Shown here one piece after another: positions 1 through 7,184 of a stretch of 64,000 nucleotides of DNA. The DNA lies in contig NZ_SBHM01000007.1 of NCBI RefSeq assembly GCF_004028095.1, positions 186,001 to 250,000 of the forward strand, given 5' to 3'. Origin of the DNA: Paenarthrobacter ureafaciens. Lineage in GTDB: Bacteria > Actinomycetota > Actinomycetes > Actinomycetales > Micrococcaceae. A program made the position numbers and the translations under genes. The first letter of the stretch is position 1. Each line of letters opens with the position of its first letter. Below the pieces are notes generated by a model. That model was not told where the DNA came from. It ran no database searches and worked only from the letters and a program-made list of their open reading frames with translations.

Positions 1-203
1 AGGTTGATGCTCACGGCCAGGGACAGGACCGTGGTGGACCAGCCGAACTCCTGCTGCAGCGGCACCATCAGCACCCCGGGCGCAGCCCGGAAGCCCGCCG
101 CCCCCACTAAGGCAAGGAACGCAACCGCGGCGACGATCCACGCGGGGTGCAGGCGGCGGCGCCTGCCGGTAGGAACGGTCTTGGTGGTGTCGGGAGCGGT
201 CAT
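1..203 (-). CDS. MFS transporter, N-terminal fragment (runs off window)
   Basis: Only the first 67 codons are visible because the gene leaves the left edge of the window. They give a basic cytoplasmic start (RRRRLHPAW) and a first hydrophobic helix (IVAAVAFLALVGAAGF). A segment GVLMVPLQQEFGWS follows, which is typical of the loop after helix 1 in major facilitator antiporters of the oxalate/monocarboxylate type. The ATG overlaps the stop of the upstream HxlR regulator gene by four bases (ATGA), so the two are probably translated together, with the transporter as a regulated target. The substrate cannot be told from this fragment. Confidence 0.75.
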   Translation of the reverse strand, partial: MTAPDTTKTVPTGRRRRLHPAWIVAAVAFLALVGAAGFRAAPGVLMVPLQQEFGWSTTVLSLAVSIN

Positions 204-733
204 GCTTGGATCTCTTTCACGTCTTCAGGGGCCGCTTTCGCGTTGTCGGGGGCGACGGCGAGGGATACCGGGCCGTCGCTGCGCTTAAGGCTGTGCCAGC
301 TGGTGTTGGCCGCTGTGAGGCGGGCGCCGCACTGGGTGCATGTGTCGGCTGAGGAGGTCGGTTCGCCGCAGTCGGTGTGGATGACGCGCATGTGCGAGAC
401 CTCGTCCGGGGCATCCATATGCTTCTCGGCCCAGATGATGATCGCGTTCAGGACCGGGAGGGTGTCCTCGCCTTTGGGCGTGAGCACGTACTCCTGCCTG
501 GTCCGGTTGCCGTCCTTGTAGGGGCGCTGGGCAAGGATTCCGGCCTCCACGAACGAGGCCAGCCGCTTGCTGAGGACGTTGTCCGCTACTTCGAGGCGTT
601 TCTTGATGGCGTCGTACCGGCCGTTTCCGAAGAAGACCTCGCGCAGGACCAGGCTTCCCCAAGGATCGCCGAGCACATCGAGGCCGCGGGCAAGGCTACA
701 GGACCGGGCTGACCAGTCAGAACGCAATGGCAT
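200..733 (-). CDS. HxlR family transcriptional regulator
   Basis: The protein has 177 residues. The first 100 form the winged helix of the HxlR family: a Cys at residue 12, DVLGDPWGSLVLREVFFG, then DAIKKRLEVADNVLSKRLASFVEAGIL and the wing YKDGNRTRQEYVLTPKG. The C-terminal part is longer than in most family members and carries Cys122 and a CTQC pair (132-135), a possible metal-binding knuckle. Many HxlR proteins sense thiol-reactive or aromatic compounds, so Cys12 could be the sensor (inference). It is translationally coupled to the MFS gene that follows, which is the likely target together with its own promoter. Confidence 0.88.
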   Translation of the reverse strand: MPLRSDWSARSCSLARGLDVLGDPWGSLVLREVFFGNGRYDAIKKRLEVADNVLSKRLASFVEAGILAQRPYKDGNRTRQEYVLTPKGEDTLPVLNAIIIWAEKHMDAPDEVSHMRVIHTDCGEPTSSADTCTQCGARLTAANTSWHSLKRSDGPVSLAVAPDNAKAAPEDVKEIQA

Positions 734-744
734 GAGCAGAAATG

Positions 745-769
745 TAGCTGACTTTTCTAAAGAAAGCTA
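745..769. promoter_or_regulatory. Candidate HxlR operator
   Basis: TAGCT (745-749) and AGCTA (765-769) are inverted arms. Inside them TTTCT (754-758) and AGAAA (761-765) form a second inverted pair. The site lies 12-36 bp upstream of the HxlR start codon, between the HxlR gene and the end of the mannosyltransferase gene. Its position suits autoregulation. Binding is inferred only from symmetry and location. Confidence 0.4.
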
Positions 770-771
770 GG

Positions 772-2061
772 CTACTGCTTTCCGACGGCGGGAGCAGCCG
801 CGTTCTTCAGTCCCGCCCGGGCAGGATGGTAGGCGAAAGCCCAGTAGACCAGCATCGCGATCCCGCAGACCACGCCGAGGCTGGAGACCATCAACTGCCA
901 CTGCGTTTGCGGATCCTTGCCCCATTCGGCAGCGCCGGCCCAGACCGCCAAGTTCTTGGGCGTCATGTAGAAGGCGATCGTGGAGAAGACCACAATGACC
1001 CAGCCGGCGATCCTCATGCGACCACTCCTTGACGGGACCCTGTGCATGGCGAAGGCCATGCTCGGCAGCGCCACGGCAACCCAAACCCAGTGGTGCGACC
1101 AGGAAACAGGGCTGATCAGGAGCATGAGGATGGCGGTGGTGGAGACGGCAATGAAGTTCTCCTCCACGTCCACTGCCCACTTGATGATCAAGGCAGCGAG
1201 GACGGTCAGTGCCAGGGAGAGCGCCAGCCACACAAGGCTGGTCATGGACGAGTCCGGCATGCCGAAGTGAAGGAGGAGGCCCTTCAAGGAGAGGTTGTCC
1301 ACATAACCCGGTCCCCCGATCCGCCCGGTGTCAGGCAGGATCTTGGTCCAGAAGGCCACTGACGCCTGCGGCAGGATGGCCCACGCGAAGGCGATCGAGC
1401 CGAAGAACCCGGCTGCCATCCAGGCCAGCGCCTTGAAATCCCTCCGCACCAGAAAGTAGAGCCCGAACGCCAGGGGCGTGAGCTTCACACCCGCAGCCAT
1501 GCCGATCAACAAGCCGGCCGGCCACCGGATCAGACCTGCCCTTGCTTTTCCGTGCAAGGCGAAGTCGGTAAGGATGACTCCCATCAGGACGATGTTGATC
1601 TGTCCGAAGACGAACGTGTCCCGCCAAGGACCCAGCAGCAGGATGGCTCCTGTTCCCAGCAACGCAGTGGTCCGGAACCGGTAGTCCGCGAACGCCACCC
1701 GCCATGAAGTGAGGCCGAAGAAGTAGTGCCGGGCCAGCCATGCTGCCACAATCGCCGCCCCCAGCAATGCCGCCAGGATGAAGACGAGGCTGCCACCGAA
1801 GAAGCCCACAGCGGCCAGACCCGTGAATAACAGGGCGGCGAACGGCGGATAGGTGAACGGCAGGCCGTCGCGGACTGCGTAGAGATCGCCGCCCTCAAGA
1901 ACCTTGCCGCCGCCGTAGTAATAGACCTCGAAGTCATTCAGGAACGGCTCGTAATCGGTGTAGAGGAACCATATGGCGACGGCCAGCGTGAAAGCGGCTG
2001 CGCTGGTGAGGATCCAGCCGCGCCGCGTTGAGGAGACCACGGGTTTTGTTGTTGCGGACAC
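772..2061 (-). CDS. GT87 (DUF2029) family membrane mannosyltransferase
   Basis: This is a polytopic membrane protein of 429 residues from the GTG at 2061. A frame-open ATG at 2109 would overlap the metB gene by 44 bases, so the GTG just past the metB stop is preferred. About ten hydrophobic helices are visible. The N-terminal luminal loop contains YTDYEPFLNDFEVYYYGG and GLPFTYPPFAALLF, the acidic and YPP features of actinobacterial polyprenyl-phosphomannose-dependent alpha-1,2-mannosyltransferases (GT87). These act on the outer face of the membrane and build lipomannan, lipoarabinomannan or related glycans. It directly follows metB but has no functional link with it. Confidence 0.8.
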   Translation of the reverse strand: MSATTKPVVSSTRRGWILTSAAAFTLAVAIWFLYTDYEPFLNDFEVYYYGGGKVLEGGDLYAVRDGLPFTYPPFAALLFTGLAAVGFFGGSLVFILAALLGAAIVAAWLARHYFFGLTSWRVAFADYRFRTTALLGTGAILLLGPWRDTFVFGQINIVLMGVILTDFALHGKARAGLIRWPAGLLIGMAAGVKLTPLAFGLYFLVRRDFKALAWMAAGFFGSIAFAWAILPQASVAFWTKILPDTGRIGGPGYVDNLSLKGLLLHFGMPDSSMTSLVWLALSLALTVLAALIIKWAVDVEENFIAVSTTAILMLLISPVSWSHHWVWVAVALPSMAFAMHRVPSRSGRMRIAGWVIVVFSTIAFYMTPKNLAVWAGAAEWGKDPQTQWQLMVSSLGVVCGIAMLVYWAFAYHPARAGLKNAAAPAVGKQ

Positions 2062-2065
2062 GACC

Positions 2066-3235
2066 CTAGCCGTTGCTGATCTTGGCGAAGGCTTGTTCAA
2101 GGTCGGCAATCAGGTCCTCGGCATCCTCGATGCCGCAGGACAGACGCAGGAGGTTCACCGGTACTGCCAGTTCCGTGCCCTTCACTGAGGCGTGGGTCAT
2201 CTCCGACGGGTAGTTCATGAGGGATTCGATGCCGCCCAGGGATTCGGCCAGAGTGAAGACGGACGTTGATTCAGCCACCTTGCGCGCAGCTGCCTCACCG
2301 CCCTTGAACTGCACGGAAACCATGCCGCCGAACTTCTTCATCTGCTTGGCTGCGAGGTCATGGCCCGGGTGGTCCGGGAGCCCCGGGTACAGCACAGCCT
2401 CCACCTCGGGACGCTGCAGCAACCACTCGGCCACAGCCTGCCCGTTCTCGCTGTGGCGGTCCATGCGGACACCCAGGGTCTTGAGCCCGCGCGTCGTCAG
2501 GAAAGCATCCATCGGCCCGGAGACCGCACCCACAGCAAACTGGATGAAGCCGATCTTCTCCGCCAGGTCAGCATCCTTCACCACGATTGCACCGCCGACG
2601 ACGTCGGAGTGGCCACCGATGTACTTGGTGGTGGAATGGACCACGACGTCGGCCCCCAGGGCCAGCGGCGTCTGCAAGTAGGGAGACGCGAAGGTGTTGT
2701 CCACTACCAGGAGGGCCCCGGCGTCGTGGGCTACCTCGGCGAGCGCCGCGATGTCGGTGATCTTCATCATCGGGTTGGACGGCGTTTCCACCCACACGAT
2801 GCGCGTCTTGTTCGCGGCCACGGCGCGGGCTACGGCGTCGAGGTCCGACATATCCACGGGGGTGTTGCCGATCCCCCAGTCGCCGAGCACCCGGTTGATG
2901 AGCCGGTACGTCCCGCCGTAGGCATCATTGCCCAGCACGATGTGGTCGCCCGGACGGGCGATGGCGCGGATCAGCGAATCTTCGGCGGCGAGTCCCGAGC
3001 CGAAGGAGAAAGCGGCAGTTCCGCCTTCAAGGGCGGCCAGCTGCTCCTGCAGCGCGTCGCGGGTGGGGTTGCCGCCGCGACCGTACTCGTAACCGGAGCG
3101 CAGGCCGCCGATGCCGTCCTGGGCGTAGGTGGTGCTGAAGTGCAGCGGCGGCACCACGGCGCCGGTGCGTGGCTCGAATTCCTGCCCGGCGTGGACGGCA
3201 CGGGTATTGAAACCTGCAGTGTTGTTGGCAGACAT
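2066..3235 (-). CDS. metB: Cystathionine gamma-synthase
   Basis: The 389-residue protein is a full-length PLP enzyme of the Cys/Met metabolism family. Landmarks in order are YGRGGNPTRDALQ (51-63), SFGSGLAA (77-84), the cofactor Asp in VVDNTFASPY (Asp179), and the Schiff-base lysine in HSTTKYIGGHSD (Lys204). The reaction joins an activated homoserine ester and cysteine to give cystathionine, although family members can also act as gamma-lyases. It lies 69 bp downstream of cystathionine beta-synthase on the same strand, so the pair covers both directions of transsulfuration. GAAGCTCC-type purines lie before the ATG. The family assignment is firm; synthase versus lyase is less so. Confidence 0.92.
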   Translation of the reverse strand: MSANNTAGFNTRAVHAGQEFEPRTGAVVPPLHFSTTYAQDGIGGLRSGYEYGRGGNPTRDALQEQLAALEGGTAAFSFGSGLAAEDSLIRAIARPGDHIVLGNDAYGGTYRLINRVLGDWGIGNTPVDMSDLDAVARAVAANKTRIVWVETPSNPMMKITDIAALAEVAHDAGALLVVDNTFASPYLQTPLALGADVVVHSTTKYIGGHSDVVGGAIVVKDADLAEKIGFIQFAVGAVSGPMDAFLTTRGLKTLGVRMDRHSENGQAVAEWLLQRPEVEAVLYPGLPDHPGHDLAAKQMKKFGGMVSVQFKGGEAAARKVAESTSVFTLAESLGGIESLMNYPSEMTHASVKGTELAVPVNLLRLSCGIEDAEDLIADLEQAFAKISNG

Positions 3236-3249
3236 GGAAGCTCCTTTGT

Positions 3250-3305
3250 CAGTGCTGGGATCGGCGTCAGTGCTGGGGATCGGCGTCAGTGCTGGGGATC
3301 GGCGC
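3250..3305. repeat. Tandem repeat, three 18-19 bp units, between cbs and metB
   Basis: Three consecutive units at 3250-3267, 3268-3286 and 3287-3305 read CAGTGCTGGGGATCGGCGT, the first lacking one G. The last unit runs into the stop codon of cbs. The array fills most of the cbs-metB intergenic gap and probably arose by slippage. Confidence 0.9.
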
Positions 3306-4690
3306 TAGTTGCTCAGGTAGGCCAGGAGGTCGTGGCGGGTGAGGATTCCCACCGGAGCCCCGACGAACGTCACCATCACGGTGTCGACGTCGGACAGCAG
3401 CTCGCGCGCGGCGGAAATGGTTTCGAGGGATCCGATGACGGGCAGCCGATCGCCCATGTGCTCGGAGATCTTGTCCGTGAGTTTGGCCTCGCCGCGGAAC
3501 AGCTTGCTGGTGAGGCTGCGTTCATCCACGGCACCCAGCACTTCGCCCATCACAACGGGTGGTTCCTGTGACAGGACCGGGATATGGGAGACACCAAACT
3601 CGTTCATGATGTTGATGACGTCGCGGACGGTCTCGTTCGGGTGGATATGGACCAGGTCCGGCATTTCCCCCGTCTTTGACTTGAGGACTTCGCCCACCGA
3701 GGCTTCTTCGCCGCCGGACAGGAAGCCGTAGGAGCGCATCCACTGGTCATTGAAGATCTTGGCCAGGTAGCCGCGCCCGGAGTCGGGAAGGATGACCACT
3801 ACGACGGCGGATTCGTCCAGGTCCTTGGCTGCCTGCAGCGCCGCCACCACCGCCATGCCGGAGGAACCGCCCACAAGGAGGCCCTCCTCACGGGCCAGGC
3901 GCCGGGTCATGGCGAACGAGTCGGCGTCGGAGACGGCAATGACCTCGTCCGGTACGGAACGGTCGTAGTTGTCCGGCCACATGTCCTCGCCAACGCCTTC
4001 GACGAAGTACGGACGGCCGGTCCCGCCGGAGTAGACCGAGCCTTCCGGGTCCGCCCCGATGACCTTGACCGGGCCGCCGTCGGACTCCGGACGCTCTGCC
4101 GACACCTCCTTGAGGTACCGCCCGGTGCCGGTGATGGTGCCGCCGGTTCCTGCACCGATGACCACGTGGGTCACGCGGCCGTCGGTGTCCCGCCAGATTT
4201 CCGGGCCGGTGGATTCAAAATGGCTTCCTGGCGCGGCCGGGTTGGAGAACTGGTCCGGCTTGAAAGCGCCCGGGATCTCCCGCACCAGACGGTCGGACAC
4301 ACCGTAGTAGCTCTGCGGGCTGTCAGGGGCGACGGCGGTTGGCGTCACCACTACCTCGGCGCCATAGGCCTGGAGAACGGCACGCTTGTCCTCGCCCACC
4401 TTGTCCGGGACGACGAAGATGCATTTGTAGCCCTTCTGCTGGGCTACCAGCGCAAGGCCCACACCGGTGTTCCCGGACGTCGGTTCCACGATGGTGCCGC
4501 CCGGCTTCAACCGGCCGTCCTTCTCGGCATCCTCAATCATCTTCACGGCGATGCGGTCCTTGATGGAGCCGCCCGGGTTGATGTATTCAAGCTTCACCAG
4601 GACGGTGGCTTTGATGCCTTCCACCACGTGGTTGAGCTTGATGAGGGGCGTATTGCCGATGAGGTCCAACACGGACTGGGCGTACTTCAT
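3305..4690 (-). CDS. cbs: Cystathionine beta-synthase
   Basis: The protein has 461 residues from the ATG at 4690. The frame stays open further upstream but the family consensus begins here. Residues 1-320 are the PLP fold-II domain: IGNTPLIKL, the cofactor lysine in GGSIKDR (Lys44), the phosphate-binding SGNTGVG, and GTGGTITGTGRYLKE. The C-terminal 120 residues form two CBS repeats (VRDVINIMNEFGVSHIPV and TLETISAARELL-like segments), as in mycobacterial and human CBS. Two CBS repeats are the usual length for the actinobacterial enzyme. It condenses homocysteine with serine to cystathionine. It precedes metB in the same orientation, probably as one operon. Confidence 0.92.
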   Translation of the reverse strand: MKYAQSVLDLIGNTPLIKLNHVVEGIKATVLVKLEYINPGGSIKDRIAVKMIEDAEKDGRLKPGGTIVEPTSGNTGVGLALVAQQKGYKCIFVVPDKVGEDKRAVLQAYGAEVVVTPTAVAPDSPQSYYGVSDRLVREIPGAFKPDQFSNPAAPGSHFESTGPEIWRDTDGRVTHVVIGAGTGGTITGTGRYLKEVSAERPESDGGPVKVIGADPEGSVYSGGTGRPYFVEGVGEDMWPDNYDRSVPDEVIAVSDADSFAMTRRLAREEGLLVGGSSGMAVVAALQAAKDLDESAVVVVILPDSGRGYLAKIFNDQWMRSYGFLSGGEEASVGEVLKSKTGEMPDLVHIHPNETVRDVINIMNEFGVSHIPVLSQEPPVVMGEVLGAVDERSLTSKLFRGEAKLTDKISEHMGDRLPVIGSLETISAARELLSDVDTVMVTFVGAPVGILTRHDLLAYLSN

Positions 4691-4757
4691 AGGTACAAAG
4701 TTACCGTCTGCCCGCTGCACCACCGGACCGGGCAACGCGCCCATGGAGCCTCCGCGG

Positions 4758-5150
4758 TCAGCTTCCGGCTGACGCGTCCGTCTGCCACACCCCCAGGATG
4801 TTGCCCTCGGTGTCTTTGAAGTATGCGTAGTACCCCATTCCGGGCACGGCGTCTTTGCCTTGGACCACGGAACCGCCGGACTGCTCCACGTGAGCCAGCG
4901 CGGCGTCGATGTCATCAACGTCGATGGTAAGAATGGGGTTCTTCAGGGTGTCGGTGCGCGAAAACAGCGCTCCGTTGATGACGCCGGACTCCTTGGGTGC
5001 CCCTGTCTGTTCGTCTGACTCGGCAGTAAGGGCGATGGTGTAGTCCATCCCCTGCATGGGGCTCAGGTTCCAGCCGAAAGCACTCGCATAGAACGAGTTC
5101 GCCCGTTCCCTGTCCTCCGTGGGAATCTCAAAATGCACAACTCCACCCAT
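4758..5150 (-). CDS. VOC (glyoxalase/bleomycin resistance) family protein
   Basis: A 130-residue single-domain protein with one vicinal oxygen chelate fold. MGGVVHFEIPTEDRERANSF begins the first beta-alpha-beta module, and the second ends with MGYYAYFKDTEGNILGVWQ. This is the small VOC type often annotated as 'glyoxalase family, CFP32-like'. The His near the start (VVHFEIP) and the Glu in DTEGNILGVWQ occupy the usual metal-ligand positions. Substrate and reaction are not predictable. It lies 67 bp upstream of cbs on the same strand and may share its transcript, and it diverges from the AlkA-like gene. Confidence 0.85.
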   Translation of the reverse strand: MGGVVHFEIPTEDRERANSFYASAFGWNLSPMQGMDYTIALTAESDEQTGAPKESGVINGALFSRTDTLKNPILTIDVDDIDAALAHVEQSGGSVVQGKDAVPGMGYYAYFKDTEGNILGVWQTDASAGS

Positions 5151-5284
5151 GGTCCGCGCTCCTTTGACTTTTCAGGATTTGGGGCGCGGCCCACCCGCGC
5201 CACATCACGGAGTCTAGCCTCGGAGGACAACGGCCGTAAGGCCCCGTGGAGCGAAATGTCAGCGGGGCGTGGGACCATGAAAAC

Positions 5285-6259
5285 ATGACCATTGCAGAAG
5301 CCCTGCCGCTCGTCGCGGCCGCGGCGGACGCATCGCTGAGGTGGCATCCGGGTGCCGCTTACCGCCTCGACCAGACCCTTTTTCCGCTCCAGCGCGGCAA
5401 CGGAGACCCATCTTTCGCCGTCCACCCCAGCGGCTTCTGGCTTGCCTTCACCACGGCGTCCGGGCCGGTGACTTTGCGGCTCTCGGCCGGGGGTTCGGGT
5501 GCGGATTCATTCGTCGATGCGCAGGCCTGGGGCCCGGGCGCTGAAGCAGCGATCGCCGGCGTCCCCCGGTTGTTGGGTGCCGGGGACGACTGGTCCGCCT
5601 TCGACGAACCCGCTTTCCATTCCACCCTTCCGCGGCTGGTGACTGAATCACGACGCCGGAACCTGGCTGTGCGCCTGCCGTCCACCGGGCGGATGGTTGA
5701 CTCGCTGGTGCCCACCATCCTCGAACAAAAGGTCACCACCTTGGAGGCCCGGCGCGGCTACAGGTATTTGATGTACCGCTACGGAACCAAGGCCCCCGGT
5801 CGCGTAGCACCGCAAGGCCTGCTTGTTCCACCCACCGCGCGGCAATGGTTGGCCGTGCCTTCGTGGGAATGGCACAAAGCGGGAGTCGGCCCGCAGCGCT
5901 CGGCAACCGTGATGCGGGCGCTGCAGTCCGCCGTCGCACTTGAACGCCTGGCCGGGCTGGACGCGACGGAAGCCGGAGCCAAACTGCAGACGATTCCCGG
6001 CGTCGGGATCTGGACGGCGGCCGAGGTGGTGCAACGTACCCATGGCTGCCCGGATTCCATCTCCGTCGGGGACTATCACTTGGCGGCCTACGTCGGATAT
6101 GCGCTGACCGGCCGCAAGACCGATGACGCCGGAATGCTCCAACTCCTGGAGCCGTGGCGGGGTCACAGGCAACGGCTGGTACGCATGCTGTACCTGAGCG
6201 GTTTCCGCAAGCCCACCTTCGGCCCGCGGATGACTGTCCAGGACCACCGCGCCCACTGA
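5285..6259 (+). CDS. DNA-3-methyladenine glycosylase 2 / AlkA-like HhH-GPD protein
   Basis: The 324-residue protein starts at the ATG at 5285; an earlier in-frame start lies in the divergent promoter gap. The C-terminal half carries the HhH-GPD superfamily core: ILEQKVTTLEA (145-155), the helix-hairpin-helix LQTIPGVGIWTAAEVV (234-249), and the catalytic aspartate in SVGDYHLAAYVG (Asp263). The N-terminal 140 residues resemble the AlkA N-domain but are divergent. The expected role is base-excision repair of alkylated purines. It is transcribed divergently from the small VOC gene with a 134 bp gap. Confidence 0.85.
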   Translation: MTIAEALPLVAAAADASLRWHPGAAYRLDQTLFPLQRGNGDPSFAVHPSGFWLAFTTASGPVTLRLSAGGSGADSFVDAQAWGPGAEAAIAGVPRLLGAGDDWSAFDEPAFHSTLPRLVTESRRRNLAVRLPSTGRMVDSLVPTILEQKVTTLEARRGYRYLMYRYGTKAPGRVAPQGLLVPPTARQWLAVPSWEWHKAGVGPQRSATVMRALQSAVALERLAGLDATEAGAKLQTIPGVGIWTAAEVVQRTHGCPDSISVGDYHLAAYVGYALTGRKTDDAGMLQLLEPWRGHRQRLVRMLYLSGFRKPTFGPRMTVQDHRAH

Positions 6260-6358
6260 TCCGTCGCTTCGACTGGTACAAAGCCTGATCCAAGCCCCCG
6301 CCGCAACAGAGCCGTAAACAGCGCAAGGTGAGCGCGTCCTCCCGGTAGGGTGGGACGC

Positions 6359-6637
6359 ATGAGTGAACCCATCGACCTGAAAGCCACGTTCATCCCCAAC
6401 GAAGGCGAATTTTTCCGCGTGAAGCTCGCCCTTGAGATCGCGATTGACGAGGTAGTCAACGAGCCCGGCTGCATCCGTTACGAACTGACCGAAGCAACTG
6501 AAGAAAAGCTCGTGCTGACTGAGCGCTGGGAGTCCGAGGACCTGCTGGACAAGCACTCCAAGGGAACTGCCGTCCAGGATTTGAACGAGTCACTGAGCGC
6601 GCTGTTGGCCGAGCCGATCCAGCTCGAACGCCTCTGA
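6359..6637 (+). CDS. Antibiotic biosynthesis monooxygenase (ABM) domain protein
   Basis: A 92-residue protein consisting of one ABM domain of the putative quinol monooxygenase type (YgiN/LsrG family). It has DLKATFIPNEGEFFRVKLAL, then EPGCIRYEL, and the conserved LVLTERWESEDLLDKHSKG with the WES and H positions typical of the family. The start is set by the GGTAGGG sequence 8 bp upstream of the ATG at 6359. Such proteins are homodimers that act on quinone-like or small carbonyl compounds; the substrate here is unknown. It ends just before a long palindromic terminator shared with trxA. Confidence 0.85.
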   Translation: MSEPIDLKATFIPNEGEFFRVKLALEIAIDEVVNEPGCIRYELTEATEEKLVLTERWESEDLLDKHSKGTAVQDLNESLSALLAEPIQLERL

Positions 6638-6650
6638 CCCCACTTTCGCT

Positions 6651-6698
6651 GAAATGCATCGAGGTCGCCGGAAATTTCCGGCGACCTCGATGCATTTC
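6651..6698. terminator. Bidirectional terminator: 48-bp perfect palindrome
   Basis: Bases 6651-6674 are the exact reverse complement of 6675-6698, a perfect 48-bp palindrome with no spacer. Its ends (GAAATGCATC / GATGCATTTC) supply short A/T tracts on both strands. It sits between the convergent ABM gene and trxA and can terminate both. Confidence 0.85.
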
Positions 6699-6720
6699 CC
6701 GCTGTTCGTGAACGTGGGGC

Positions 6721-7101
6721 CTAGTTTTCCTCGGCCTGGGCGGCGCGCTGCTTGGCAACGTGGGCGTGGACTTCTTCCATGTCCAGGCCCTTCACGGCTT
6801 CGATGACCTGCTCCAGCTGCGGACCGTTGAGGGCGCCCGGCTGCGAGAACACCAGGACCTTTTCACGGAAAGCCATCAGTGTGGGGATGGACGTGATTCC
6901 GGCTTCGGCGGCGAGCTGCTGCTCAGCTTCGGTATCCACCTTTGCGAAGAAGACGTCGGAGTGCTTGTCCGACGACGCCTTGTAGACGGGCGCGAACTGG
7001 CGGCACGGGCCACACCATTCGGCCCAGAAATCCACCAGGACAATGTCATTGCCCTCAATGGTCGATGCGAACTGTTCTCCAGTGATGTCAACTGTAGCCA
7101 T
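6721..7101 (-). CDS. trxA: Thioredoxin
   Basis: A 126-residue thioredoxin with the active site FWAEWCGPCRQFAP (Cys30 and Cys33) and the cis-proline loop TSIPTLMAFRE. It lacks a signal peptide, so it is cytoplasmic. Compared with canonical 105-110 residue thioredoxins it has a charged C-terminal tail (GLDMEEVHAHVAKQRAAQAEEN). It reduces disulfides in client proteins. Reductive sulfur enzymes such as CysH are possible clients, but the usual APS-type reductase partner cannot be assigned from sequence. It stands alone on the minus strand. Confidence 0.93.
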   Translation of the reverse strand: MATVDITGEQFASTIEGNDIVLVDFWAEWCGPCRQFAPVYKASSDKHSDVFFAKVDTEAEQQLAAEAGITSIPTLMAFREKVLVFSQPGALNGPQLEQVIEAVKGLDMEEVHAHVAKQRAAQAEEN

Positions 7102-7184
7102 GCTTCCACGGTACGCGACCCCGCACGCGATGTCCCGTGGAGCCGGCCCCTGTTCGCTTCCCGCGTCACGGGGAATAAACGGGC

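Noticed and set aside
3305..4918. A longer start for cystathionine beta-synthase
   Set aside because: The extra N-terminal residues have no family match and run into the VOC gene; the start at 4690 fits the consensus.
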